Part shown: in pieces, positions 53,361-64,000 of the stretch
Position numbering within the stretch: position 1 is the first letter of the stretch
Layout: each line of letters begins with the position of its first letter
Assembly: GCA_033675265.1 (NCBI GenBank)
Contig: JAUJYZ010000411.1
Coordinates: 124,001 to 188,000 of the forward strand
Direction of reading: 5' to 3'
Length of the DNA stretch: 64,000 bases
Source of the DNA: Actinostola sp. cb2023
Taxonomy: Eukaryota; Cnidaria; Anthozoa; Actiniaria; Actinostolidae
Notes under the pieces: generated by a model
Told to the model about the DNA's origin: nothing
Databases searched by the model: none
The model's input: the letters and a program-made list of their open reading frames with translations, nothing else
Program-made: the position numbers and the translations under genes

Positions 53361-53648
53361 CCTTTGCTCTCTGGAATGTTTACATCGCTTACCCACGTGT
53401 GACGTCATTACATCACGTGACCCAAAACGAGGCATTTTCAAAATGGCTGTGAATAGTGCAACAAAATCGCTCGTACAAAAATTATTTTTGAACTTTCGGG
53501 TATTGTACTGTTGGAAAACAATTAATAGCTATCCAAAGTAGGTATAGAAAGTTTAAAAAATGACATCAATTTAGGCGGCAGTTGCCCTTTAAGAAAAAAG
53601 TACATCAAATGGGAAACTCAAAAATCATTTTTTTAGAGCTCAACTGCC

Positions 53649-55629
53649 TTGACTCGGTCAGATATTGTACATGTAGATGTTTCCCCAGTAAATACTACTG
53701 ATGCTTGTGTTCAAGTAGACGAAGATCGGACATTAGACAAATTGAACATTCTTCATGACCATCCATACTGTATTACTGACTCTAATCCCACAACAGTCTC
53801 ACCTCAAAAATCTGTCACAAGTATCTCTCCACAAAAATCTGTCAAGAGTGTTCTCTCATATGGCTCGGGATCTTCATGGTTATCTGATAAAGATGGGAGC
53901 GATGATGATGATGGTGATTATAGTAATATCAGTGCATCACAAGAAATTGAATCCTTGACAGACACTGAATCTGAACCAGAGAGCTTTGACACATATATCC
54001 AAGAGCCAAAATATTTGGTGTTTGCCTCCTGTTTGAAACAATTGTTCAAGTTTTGCATTAACTGTGGTGCAAGTGTCACTGATGTTGACTTTGCATTTAC
54101 TGGAAGCCTAGTTACTGTGAAGACAACATGTATGAAAGATCATGATGCATTGTGGAACTCTCAGCCAACCATCAACCACACACCTGTTGGAAATCTTTTA
54201 CTTTGTTCTTCTATTTTATTTACTGGAAACACTTTCACAAGGATTCAGAACTTTGCTTCATGTCTGGGATTGCAATTTCTTAGTGAGAGAGTATTTTACA
54301 GAAACCAAGATAGATACTTATTTCCTGTCATTAATGATGCTTGGGAAAGGGAAAGAAGAAGTGTTGTCCATGAACTGTGCAGCAAATAACTTAAATGGCG
54401 ATGGGAGGTGTGATAGCCCTGGCCATAATGCTAAGTATAGCACATACACATTTATGGACAGTGACTCTGAGAAAGTTGTTTCCTTCAGTGTGGTTCCGGT
54501 CACTGAAGTAACCTCATCTAATGCTATGGAGAAAGAAGGGTTTGTGAAGTGCCTCGACAGCCTGGAGGATGATGATGTCAGCATCTCATGCATAACAACA
54601 GACAGGCACATCTCCATAGCAAGTACCATGGGGAAGGATTATAGTCACATTGATCACCAATTTGACGTGTGGCATTTATCAAAGTCAGTTGTCAAGATAT
54701 TGAACAAGAAGGCCAAGTTGAAACAATGCCAAGATCTGTCCCATTGGATACAATCAGCGTCCAATCATCTCTGGTGGAGTGCAGCAACTTGTAATGGTGA
54801 TGTGCAGTTGTTGAGAGAGAAATGGGTTTCTGTCTTGCATCATGTATGGAACAAAGATACCTGGAATGATGCCGAGATCTTCCTACAGTGTGCACATCCC
54901 CGTCTGAATCGCAGAGAGGTCCGCAGAAAGTGCTGGCTTGAGCCAGGGTCAGCAGCATATGTTGCCTTAGAAGAAGTGGTCCTCAAACCAAAGCTACTGA
55001 AAGACTTGGCAAAGCTCACCAACTTCTGCCACACCGGGGGTCTTGAAGTGTACCACTCAATGATGTTGAAGTACTGCCCAAAGAGACAGCATTTCTCAAA
55101 CAAGGGCATGGTAGCCAGAACACAGCTGGCTGCCATTGACAACAACCACAACACAGACAGAAATCAAGCAGTGATTCAGAAAGGGGAAAGAAGTGGAGAA
55201 GCAAGATATCGTCAGTGCTTCCCGTAAATGCACAAACGTTGGGTTGTCAAGCCTGTACTGGAGAATAAGAATTATGCTTTCCTTCCCGAGTTACAGCAGA
55301 AAGTGCTGGAAATGTGATAGAAGACCCTATCCTTGAACCAATAGACCTCTTTAGCTTCGTATGTAAATTGCCCATTTCAAACCATGTGATATAAACATGG
55401 TGTTCTCTGGAGAATTAGTCCTTTCAATATGAACGAATAAATTTCAGAAATATAAAGGAACAATTATCCAGAGAATACCATGTTTACATCACATGGTTTG
55501 AAATGGGCAATTTGCATTCAAGCTAAAGAGGTCTATTGAAGTTGACTTGCCAGCCAACATTGCCAGTGAACCTGCACCTGATAAGCAAGAATTGATTCAA
55601 AGACACAGATCCAGGTTTTCTAGGTAATA
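53649..55629 (+). pseudogene. Second THAP-DDE-family transposase, broken
   Basis: One frame (53649-54389) has an acidic stretch, then EPKYLVFASCLKQLFKFC. A second (from about 54350) has NGDGRCDSPGHNAKY, the TTDRH motif, DVWHLSKSV and LEVYHSMMLKYCPKRQHF, the same D-D-E motif set as the gene at 396-4750. The frame change is near 54385. A stop at 55225-55227 is followed in frame by HKRWVVKPVLEN. A MITE at 55345-55541 splits the last part, which ends RHRSRFSR at about 55629. It is otherwise intronless here, unlike the first copy, and of a different subfamily. Confidence 0.8.
55345..55541. mobile_element. MITE in the C-terminal coding part of the pseudogene
   Basis: The arms AATAGACCTCTTTAGCTTCG and complement extend some 70 bp through CATTTCAAACCATGTGAT. 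The coding sequence resumes on the far side (VDLPANIASEP). The exact target duplication is unclear. Confidence 0.8.
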
Positions 55630-56042
55630 TACAATGTACATTATAGAAATAGAGACAATTATTAGAGAATGTATTTATTAGATTTCAATTCCATTGTTTG
55701 TATTTTGTTTTACCAGCAGTCACTAGAATGCAGACAATGCACCATTTTGTGCTATTTACAGTACAGTTAGTGAAATCTTTCACGGTTTTGGAGTGCGGAC
55801 AATATCACAATGATAAACACCGACTTTTTCTGCAACTCTATGTTTGGTTTGGACTTTGTTCGACAGCTGGAAGAAAACAAACTGCTTTCTTTTGATCTTT
55901 CTTTGTGTCCTGTGATTAATAATAATAATAATAATCAATTTATATAGCGCTTGTGATTCACCGCATTAGAATGGCCAGACCTGGGTCGAAGTAACATTAA
56001 TTTTGTCCTTGTCCTTTTTCTCGAACATATTTATAAAGCTGA
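55630..56042. other. Intergenic with (AAT)n
   Basis: An AATAATAAT run at 55918-55935 is followed by ATTTATATAGCGCTTG, a repeat type also present at 56366-56412. No gene recognised. Confidence 0.5.
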
Positions 56043-56345
56043 TACCGTAAATCTTCTATAAGCGCCCCATTATCAACTAGGTACAGAGAAACGAAGCCAA
56101 TATGAAAAGTAACACAATGGTACATGAATGTCAGATAACCGTTGAAATTAAGGAATGACTCAAACAAGTTAATGTACCGTACGTACATAGAAAGCAGTAT
56201 TTCAGAAACGATATTTCAGATCTCAATGTCAACTTCCTTGCTTATTAGAGGGGGCTCTTATTAGAGGGGGCGCTTATTAGAGGGGGGTGCTTATTAGAGA
56301 GGGGCACTTAGTACAAAATGGCTCCAAAGGGGGGCGCTTAAACAT
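56043..56345. repeat. Palindromic repeat with CTTATTAGAGGGGGCG units
   Basis: Four tandem units CTTATTAGAGGGGG(C/T)G lie at 56243-56310, and an inverted partner (TATAAGCGCCCCATTAT) is near 56060. The layout suggests a MITE with tandemly reiterated ends. Confidence 0.65.
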
Positions 56346-56365
56346 TCTCTGTATTCACACATAGG

Positions 56366-56399
<34 letters not shown>

Positions 56400-56412
56400 T
56401 TATATAGTGCTA

Positions 56413-56848
56413 TTTCTAATTTACCCAATTGCTGGCTTTCAATCAGCTGTTAAAACTCCTTGAATCTCATTATTTGCTTCAAATGACGGGCAAACACTGC
56501 CCTCCATGTGCTATCAAGCAGAGTATTCTATTGAAAAGGTGCAATTCAGCTGATGAAAATTACTCACGAGACCGGAAATAGCGCTTTACAATAAAAAGTA
56601 TACATAATTTTTCCACATTTTTATATATTTATTCAGAATTTTGGGAACAATGGAGTTTTCACTGAAATCTACAAGTCTGGAATTTCACTTCCGCTAATTT
56701 TTATTCGGGAGCTACCTCCAGGGTAAAGGAGCAAAAACAATGACTTATGGAATCAGTCTATAAATGGTGCAAACTCCTTTGTTTTCAAATTTTTTAAATA
56801 AATTATATTGTCCTATTTATCACTAATTAGCTACTAGTTTTTCATGGT
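56413..56848. other. Intergenic, nothing recognised
   Basis: I see no gene, terminal repeat or RNA in this stretch. Confidence 0.5.
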
Positions 56849-56983
56849 TAGAGTGATGGCACTTAACCTGTGAAACACAATCTAATAGTTAGTGAACAGT
56901 CAAATCAAAAGAAAGCAATATATTAGTGTCTAGTAATATCTACTTCCAAGGGTAATATCTGTTTCGCTAAAGTGCCATCTCTA
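56849..56983. mobile_element. TA-target MITE, AGTGATGGCACTTAACC type, copy 2
   Basis: Ends GAGTGATGGCACTTAACC and AAGTGCCATCTC, flanked by TA. A diverged relative of 7888-8033. Confidence 0.7.
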
Positions 56984-57358
56984 TACCCATTTAAGGATTT
57001 TTAAATATTAAAATCATGTTGAAGACAACTACATGTACATGTACATAAATGTAATATTTAAATTTTTGGACTCGACATGCCTGGTTCCTGGAAGGCCAAT
57101 TACTCTTAATCCAGGGTTAAAATGAAATACTTGAAATAAGTATTTGAAAAAATATATAAATAATGCATCTGAATGTATGTATATATTTATACTTATATAT
57201 ATTATTTATACTTATATATTTGTAAGGATCAACATTTCTGCATATTGTTACATGTATGTACTGTATCTTTAGATACAATAAGATATTAGATACATGTACA
57301 ATATTCGTGTCCGTGTTAAGATCTACAATCACGAGCCAAAACTTATCATATCCACAGA

Positions 57359-57533
57359 CAGGCCCGTAGCCAGTATGAGGCGAGCCGAGGCAGTTGCCTC
57401 GGTAAAACATCGCTGATTATATTTATCTTTTAACTGAATTGACAAAAAGGCTGACTGTCCACTATGTGCAGCTACATGTATACAAATTTTGTCTGCACTG
57501 ATAAAAGTGCCTTTTGGTCTGGCTACGGGCCTG
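57359..57533. mobile_element. MITE with CAGGCCCGTAGCCAG ends
   Basis: CAGGCCCGTAGCCAG and its complement CTGGCTACGGGCCTG border 175 bp. ACAGA is duplicated at 57354-57358 and 57534-57538. The ends look hAT-like, but hAT normally duplicates 8 bp. Confidence 0.75.
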
Positions 57534-57540
57534 ACAGATG

Positions 57541-57725
57541 TACATGTATAAAATCATGTTCTACTATAATTTTCAAGATACGACTAAGTTTGGCAGAGAA
57601 AATCAAAGTTAAAGTCTATGCAAATCAAGATGATTTTGTATCAGAAATACAAGCTCTTCCACGGTTGTGATTTCTATTGTGTTTTCCTCATGAATTATTA
57701 ATGAATATGATAACTCTATATAGAG
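57541..57725 (+). repeat. Dispersed repeat family X, copy b
   Basis: It has the block ACTATAATTTT, a frame with LSLAEKIKVKVY, then GATTTCTATTGTGTTTTCCTC and a GAATTATTAATGAAT-like end. It aligns with 63190-63340 and, inverted, with 1-150. Confidence 0.65.
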
Positions 57726-58130
57726 TGTAGTTCTTGATCAATATATATGTCAATACACCATTTATCTATAAAGTAAAATATGCATTGCAAATGAAAACAT
57801 TTGCACTTCATGAAAAATAAACATTTAAAAAAGAGAATTTAGTGTTTGTTTACTTTGTAAATAAAATTCAAGTTTTGTAGTAACTAATGTATCTTAAAGT
57901 GGACAATTGCCATGCAAACTATTCATCTGCATAATGAAAACCCTCGAAGACAAAGTCTTCTTCTAATCCAGGGGGAGGGTAGTGTTGTCTTATGCACATT
58001 ACTGGCTGTTTCTCGATGTTGCAGATCACCAGATGACGTCATGATTCTTAATTCTTGCACATATTCTGTTGCATTTCTCGGTATATATCGGATTTATATA
58101 TAGTTAACTATGGGTACGGGGATCATTTGC
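57726..58130. other. Intergenic, nothing recognised
   Basis: No gene or element boundary seen before the satellite begins. Confidence 0.45.
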
Positions 58131-58885
58131 AGTGACAAATGGACACATTTTCAAGGTACGATATGTCTTGCACTGACACGCTGACAAAGTGACACATTCT
58201 GTCAGCAAACTGTCAGCACTGACAAACTGACAAGATTTTCACGATTCTGTGCACACGCTGACAAACTGACAGATTATGTCAGCAAACTGTCAGCACTGAC
58301 AAACTGACAGATTCTGTCAGCAAACTGTCAGCACTGACAAACTGACAAGATTTTCAAGCTACGATATCTGGTCTTGCACTGACACGCTGACAAACTGACA
58401 GATTATGTCAGCAAACTGTCAGCACTGACAAACTGACAGATTCTGTCAGCAAACTGTCAGCACTGACAAACTGACAAGATTTTCAAGCTACGATATCCGG
58501 CCTTGCACTGACACGCTGACAAACTGACAGATTCTGTCAGCAAACTGTCAGCACTGACAAACTGACAAGATTTTCAAGCTACGATATCCGGCCTTGCACT
58601 GACACGCTGACAAACTGACAGATTCTGTCAGCAAACTGTCAGCACTGACAAACTGACAAGATTTTCAAGCTACGATATCTGGTCTTGCACTGACACGCTG
58701 ACAAACTGACAGATTATGTCAGCAAACTGTCAGCACCGACAAACTGACAAGATTTTCAAGCTACGATATCCGGCCTTGCACTGACACGCTGACAAACTGA
58801 CATATTCTGTCAGCAAACTGTCAGCACCGACAAACTGACAGATTTTGTCATGTCAGCAAACTGTCAGCACCGACAAACTGACATA
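58131..58885. repeat. Satellite with 38-bp subunits and 91-bp higher-order units
   Basis: The 38-bp subunit is GACAAACTGACAGATTCTGT plus CAGCAAACTGTCAGCACT. Higher-order units begin GACACGCTG at 58510, 58601, 58692 and 58783 (91 bp), while 58381-58510 is 129 bp, one extra subunit. Units also carry TTTTCAAGCTACGATATC(C/T)GG. The subunits contain CTGACAGATTCTGTCAG, a palindrome. Confidence 0.9.
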
Positions 58886-59061
58886 AAGTTATTATTTTAG
58901 TTTTATAATTATATGAATTAGTTCTGTAGCATGAAATTTGACGTACCATGCGATAAATATTGACAAATAACGCAATGTCTATGTATTCTGTGAACACATT
59001 TAGAATATATTTTAAATACCTTAGCTAGCTACAGTACCGCTCAAAAGTAACTTACCAGGTC
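58886..59061. other. AT-rich spacer
   Basis: Nothing recognised between the satellite and the palindrome cluster. Confidence 0.4.
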
Positions 59062-59190
59062 TCGTATCGTTTCTCGCGATACGAGTTTCTCGTATCGCGA
59101 TACGAGTTGATCGTATCGCGAGAAAAGTTTATCGTATCGCGAGGAGTTTATCGTATCGCGAGACGAATTCATCGTATCGCGATATGATAA
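59062..59190. promoter_or_regulatory. Cluster of TCGTATCGCGA palindromes upstream of the HECT gene
   Basis: Six or more copies of TCGTATCGCGA or its complement TCGCGATACGA lie in 130 bp, several fused as CGTATCGCGATACGAG. They lie about 510 bp before the HECT start codon. TCTCGCGAGA-type palindromes are known core promoter elements in vertebrates. A similar role here is only a possibility; it could equally be a terminal-repeat motif array. Confidence 0.55.
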
Positions 59191-59696
59191 ACTCGCATCG
59201 GAATGCTTAATCTGCAATGTACATTTTTTGCAAGATCACTCTGTTCTACAAGCTTTATCTCAAGGCTAATTCAACTTTTATAAGCTAATCAATTATAAAC
59301 AGGCAACGCTTCAGTGTTTGTTTTTAATTAAAACATAAAGTGCAACTGCTCGTGCACGTGAGAATGTTGCTTTGACGTGTTGTTTATTATGGAAAGCGGA
59401 ATGGTGCAAAATTCAAGGATAAAATGTATTCACATTCACAAGAAGTTTTCATTCACGTTTAAGGTCAATATTTGTATTCATTACTATACGTATCCACATT
59501 CAACAGTAATATTTACCTTTAGGTCATTATTTTTCTTCAAGGTTGATATCAATTCACATTTAAGAAAAATAAATGTTTTTGTATCCTCGTTCACATTTGT
59601 TCAACATTCAAGAATAATATTTGTATTCAACTACCCATAATTCCTTTCGATTAAAACTAAGCTTGGGATTCCTGTGTTATCCCTCTTCGCTTCAAG

Positions 59697-62330
59697 ATGG
59701 CGGCCCAAAGGGATGGAACGTCGAACTTGGAGGAAACGATTCGGCGCTGTGTCAGAGACGAAATTCGTCTTTTCCGAAATTCATCTCCCCCAACTCCAGG
59801 TAACATTCTCAACAGGACAAGGAGCTTGATACAGGAAGCGGCTTCTTCTGCTTCAAGAGAATTAACAGGATCTGGAATGTCGACTGGAACCTCGTGCTCT
59901 GGAGCTTCTGGCGGTACTGGTGTCAAGCGACCATTTCCTCGTAGTGTGACAGGGCATACATTCCGTCCCCAGAAGAAGAAAAATTGCACAGCTAACGCTG
60001 CTGTACCCATACCCAAGAGTGTGTATTTGATAGATTGCCCAGAATCCCAAGAAGACGAAAACGATGATGGAGGATGTAATGACTCGCTGACACTACAGCC
60101 TCATGAGATTATCATTAAAGGAGAATTTGATCTTATTCCTGGTCATTCTGAAGAAGATGTCAGAAAAGAACTTGTTCAAGTATTCAAGACAAAACTACCA
60201 TACATTGGAGAAAAATATTTTGATTTTGTGAAAAGAGAAAAAAATGTGATTACTATTCCAGTTGTAAAAGCAGGGCATAAATGGGATTTTGCTCACATCA
60301 AAAGCCTTTGTGGGCAAGGCCGTGTGTATGTTCGTCTTAATGTTCCAGAAGATGAAGTGAATGACAGAGCAAATAATAATGATGATAATGATGATGAGGA
60401 ACAGTTTTCAAAGTCAGTATTTGACAGTAAAAGATCAGATCGGGGAGCAACATCTGTATTCTCCCAAAATCAAAGCCAAGCAATGCAGCCCAAACTCAAC
60501 TCCCAGGTATCCATCAACATTAGTTCACCATCCACATCATCAGACTATGCCTCAGCTGATGCCAAGATATCATTACTCAATACATTATTCCCAAGTGCAA
60601 AGCAGTCTGACATTGATCTTGCTGTAGTGTTGTATGATGATATTGACTCAGCAGCTGACTATCTGAGTGAAAAACAAGCAACCCAACAGAAACCAAAGAA
60701 CACTGTCACCCATGCACAAGTGCTCTTGGATGACCTTGACAGGATTGATGCAGCTGCCGACTCTCTCACAGATGGACAAGCACCACAATATAAATATAAT
60801 AATACCAGGGATGAAAGTATCACAGCAAACTTCAGTGCTGCCGACATTCTACAAAAACTGAAACAGAAAATGAAACCATATCATACGGCTGAAAAGATCA
60901 AAGTAGATCGAGAAGACTTGGTAATGGATACCTTTCAGCATTATAAGGATGCAAACTTTGATGCAAGTACACCAGTTAAGTTCCAAGTCAGAGGAGAACC
61001 AGCGGTAGATACTGGGGGAGTACTGCGACAAGTCTACGAAGATGTATTCCTCACACTAGTCAAGGGAGAACAGGGTTTTCTTTTGTTCCAAGGACCTCCA
61101 GAAAGGGTCATCCCAGTGTACAGGAGTTCACATATTTTATCTGGGATTTTTGAAATGCTTGGAACAATTATAGCACACAGTTTGATTCAAGGCGGTCCTG
61201 GTTTTCCCTATCTCTCTCCAGTGTTATATAGATATATTGCCACAGGGGACTTGCAGCAAGGGCTTGCAAGTGCATCATGTATTGACATCATGGATTCAAC
61301 TCTTGCAAAGTATGTTTTACAGGTAAGTACTATATGACTTAGGAATAGGATATTGATGCATTTATTTCTCTGGAGTATATTCTACGTTCAAGAAAAGTTG
61401 AATGTTCTTCATTTTACAAAATTTAATTCATTGATTTTGATATTACCAAAATGTATTAATTTTAAATTATTATCATTCAGATTCGAGATGGCACACCAAT
61501 AGAGCTTGCAATACTGAGGAATGAGGAACAATTCCTTGACATTATGCATAATTCTGGTGAAACAAGGTTGCTTAATGTATGTACATGTAGATAATGATCA
61601 TTTTGGTGTTGACAAAAAGTGTTTATATTATGCACAGTGGTAAAATAGAGAAGTGATTTTCTAGTTGCAATTGTATACATGTATGTGTGCCTGCATTACA
61701 ACCATTATCATTGAAGTGCGACCCACAAAATTCCAACCAATTCCAACAAACTCTAGACAGCCATCAATCAAACAGTTTAGCCAGGTATAAGGTTTATTTT
61801 ATTTATGTTTTATTTTAATTAATTATATTCACAGGAGCATAATATATTGGATATTGTGCAAGCCCTTGTAATGCACGATGTCCTAATCAAGCATAAGACA
61901 GCTCTGGATCAAATGAGAAAAGGTCTATCTACTTTTGGGTCTGTTAGCACAAATAGAAAGGTTTCCTGAAAAATTTGAGCATCTCTTTGTTTATCGAGAC
62001 AACGAGATCACCAAAGAATTTCTTAAGTCACTTCTCAGGCTTCCAGATCAAGATCCACGTGCCAAAGAAGTTGTGGAAATGCTGTTAGCATTCATTGATA
62101 ATGCTACGCAAGAAGTGCTTGGGAAATTTTTATGCTTTGTCACAGGGTCTAGGTCCAGCACAGCAGCACTGAAACCAGGTTGCATTAGAGTGACTGTTGA
62201 AGACACACCCAGCATTTATGCATCTACGTGTATCTTACAATTGAAACTGCCATTGCACTTCATTGACCTTGCGCAGTTTGAAGCCAGCCTTTGTGCTGTG
62301 ATTGACAGCACAACCTTCACTACTGTCTAG
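59697..62330 (+). CDS. HECT-type E3 ubiquitin ligase (G2E3-like), three exons
   Basis: Exons are 59697-61322, 61481-61576 and 61835-62330, with GT-AG junctions in phase, about 738 residues. The start ATG follows CAAG and begins MAAQRDG. A Ser/Thr-rich N-terminus is followed by a CUE/UBA-like segment (ISLLNTLFPSAKQSDIDLA, near 295). The C-terminal HECT fold starts near 410 and includes EPAVDTGGVLRQVYEDVF. The catalytic Cys lies in YASTCILQLKLP. HECT ligases take ubiquitin from an E2 onto this Cys and pass it to a target. Exon 3 contains one surplus base near 61937, so the frame changes inside GLSTFG. This may be decay or an assembly error. Such genes are highly multiplied in cnidarians and fish. 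Confidence 0.85.
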
Positions 62331-62523
62331 TGAATAACTGCTTAGATTTTAATATGTTGTTGTTCTTTACATGTACATTATTTTACTGTTAAGAAATATA
62401 GTACTATACATGTACATGTAGTAAGTGAAGGTGTTTTATCCTTTATTCAGTAGTAAGGTACATCCTTGACTGTTTTAACATTAAAATGATTATAAATGCA
62501 TAGTTATATGATGATCGAGTTCA

Positions 62524-62838
62524 AACGTGTTCACACTATGACTAAACCGCTCGCGAGTGATCTACTTTAGTCTAGCTTAGTTCAATGAAAGGCCAGAATT
62601 CCCACCAAAATCCAAGTTGATAGACGCGGCTGTGCAGTGATGTATGTATTCCTTCGCCTTTTTAAAGTTAGGATAATACTAAAGAAAACAACAAAATAAA
62701 ACATTGAAACAATTATTGATGATACAAAGTGTATCAATCAATGTTATTGTTGTTATGGATACTCTCATAAAACAGTCCGCTGACCATATTCATATTCCAT
62801 ATTCTATGTCGTAGTGTGAACACGGAAACCGCCCGCAA
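62524..62838. mobile_element. Possible inverted-repeat element downstream of the HECT gene
   Basis: CGTGTTCACACTATGAC near 62526 and GTCGTAGTGTGAACACGG near 62808 are inverted near-copies, with AAACCGC-like sequence next to both. The inside is AT-rich and non-coding. Confidence 0.6.
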
Positions 62839-63052
62839 TCAATCTTAGTGTGAATATGGCCTAATAGTAACTTGTTGAGTTATAAGGAACATCCAACTGT
62901 GCTTATATAGTTAAAGATTCATGTTTGAATACTGAATAAAAAGAATATAGAAAGAAAATATTATAGATCCTGTAATCTGTGACCACCCTCAATGTCTTTG
63001 CATTTTCTGTAACAACAAACACCACATCAAAATCTGACAAACTGTATGTACT

Positions 63053-63350
63053 ATATACAATATGAGCGGCTGATCAGTATGGGATTTACAAACTCTCGCC
63101 TATGGCTCGAGTTTGTAAATCCCATACAGATCAGACGCGAATATTGTATATTACTTATCGAATCCAACGATGTATAAGTGGATGTTTTACTATAATTTTG
63201 ATGATAGGAAACAGTTTGGCCGAAAAAATCCAAGTTAAAGTTGAATGCAAACGAGAACAATTCTGTGTCCGATTTACAGATGTATACTACGCTGATGATT
63301 TCTATTGTATTTCCTCATTAATTATTCATGAATTCGATAAGGAACAATAT
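63053..63350 (+). repeat. Dispersed repeat family X, copy c, with terminal hairpin
   Basis: It opens with an inverted pair (TATACAATAT...ATGGGATTTACAAACTC and its complement, 63053-63142), then the frame SLAEKIQVKVECKREQ and a GATTTCTATTGTATTTCCTC block. It is the best-preserved of the three copies. It lies between two convergent genes. Confidence 0.75.
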
Positions 63351-63443
63351 TCTAGTTATTCATAATCAAAGTGGGAGGGGCCATTGAGAAAATACTGTCA
63401 CATTGATGTAAGGTTACAGAATGACGTTATTGATACATTGAAG

Positions 63444-64000
63444 TTACAATGTATATAAAAATGAAAGTGCCTCTTGATATAAATCAATACCAAAACTGTC
63501 TGAGTATCTGAGAGGATCAGAGTTGTTCATTAGCAGGGCCATAGCATTGTCATCAATATCAATATCCACATCTTCAAGTTCAACAATAGATAGCCCATCA
63601 TCATCTGGTCTTGGAGCAGATGGATCAAATCCATACCACTGCAGATCATCACTCTCTGAAATTGTAGAATCTACAAGATCTGAAATACCACATAGTGTAT
63701 GGTTCCTAATATCAAGCATCCCATTGGTCCACATTTGAATGGGAGACCAGTTACGTTCTGTGCGAAATGGGGTGCTGATTCCAAGCAGCAGCAAATGCAT
63801 CAAGGGCTTTGTTTATTCTAGGGAGATAAATATAATGTAGCACAAATATGTGCAGTCTATTGGTGCGCTGCAATATACTGGACTCTTCCATAGCTTGGAA
63901 TGTATAATAGTACATGTGGCACACTGTACAAAATACATCTCGCCAAAGTCGCTCAATTCTCTGATTGTGTACCGAAGAGCCTGCCAGATAACTACCTCTG
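63444..64000 (-). CDS. Integrase-like (rve/DDE) protein, C-terminal part, runs off the window
   Basis: Upstream part, entering at 64000: GSYLAGSSVHNQRIERLWRD, then an ILQRTNRLHIFVLHYIYLPR stretch and AFAAAWNQHP. After a one-base frame change at about 63768-63775 it continues FRTERNWSP, MWTNGMLDIRN, DDGLSIVELEDVDI and DPLRYSDSFGIDLY, ending at 63444. From memory this family of integrase-core proteins is common in cnidarians and fish and probably comes from DNA transposons. HNQRIERLWRD would hold the last catalytic Glu. The N-terminus is outside the window. Confidence 0.75.

Noticed and set aside
58131..58885. CRISPR array
   Set aside because: The units are tandem without unique spacers, and the genome is eukaryotic with introns.

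Overview
This is eukaryotic, almost certainly metazoan DNA, most likely a cnidarian and probably an anthozoan. It is AT-rich. Genes have GT-AG introns and there are no bacterial operons. Two repeat types look familiar from anthozoan genomes: a GGTAATTGAAC-type element at 6851 and elements opening GGGGGGTACTCCC at 3388 and 36715. The organism call is inference; the repeats are seen directly. I recognise no rRNA, tRNA or CRISPR. Nearly everything is transposon-derived.

Left part (1-14820). A minus-strand eight-exon THAP-DDE transposase gene (396-4750) is open and in phase across all exons. It is followed by two opposite-facing TTAA-flanked elements (5110-6830 and 8907-10802). Each carries a different nested insertion, so each shows the other's empty site. 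Around them lie several short inverted-repeat elements, a 220-bp hairpin, a 127-bp tandem duplication and two decayed retroelement fragments.

Centre (14821-48304). This is one BEL/Pao LTR retrotransposon with 5-bp target duplications (CTTCA), blown up from about 7 kb to 33.5 kb by nested insertions. A PIF/Harbinger element (20582-25920, target duplication ATT) splits its integrase just after the first catalytic Asp. It carries a two-exon DDE transposase and a divergent three-exon Myb/SANT-like gene with an in-frame 28-residue repeat. The 3' LTR is cut twice: by a 1.67-kb unclassified element (27025-28696, TAA duplication) and by a 19.4-kb EnSpm/CACTA element (28896-48256, TGT duplication). 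The CACTA element has two divergent genes, a Transposase_21-type transposase on the minus strand and a five-exon companion gene on the plus strand. Its ends are packed with CGTAAAG motifs. Inside it sit a 3.3-kb long-inverted-repeat element with a 2-kb foldback, three or more small elements, and a Gypsy element (40817-46373) with identical 133-bp LTRs. That Gypsy landed in the terminal repeat of a small element in the companion gene's last intron, so nesting reaches four levels.

Right part (48305-64000). A gene resembling the cysteine-rich C-terminal domain of P2X7 receptors starts 45 bp after the BEL element. One of its exons is interrupted by a 1.24-kb TTAA element. Then come THAP remnants, a second, broken THAP-DDE-family transposase (53649-55629), several small elements, a 38/91-bp satellite and a cluster of TCGTATCGCGA palindromes. 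A HECT-type E3 ubiquitin ligase gene (59697-62330) follows, convergent with an integrase-like gene that runs off the right edge. Several coding regions carry single-base frameshifts, often at homopolymers, which may be decay or assembly error.
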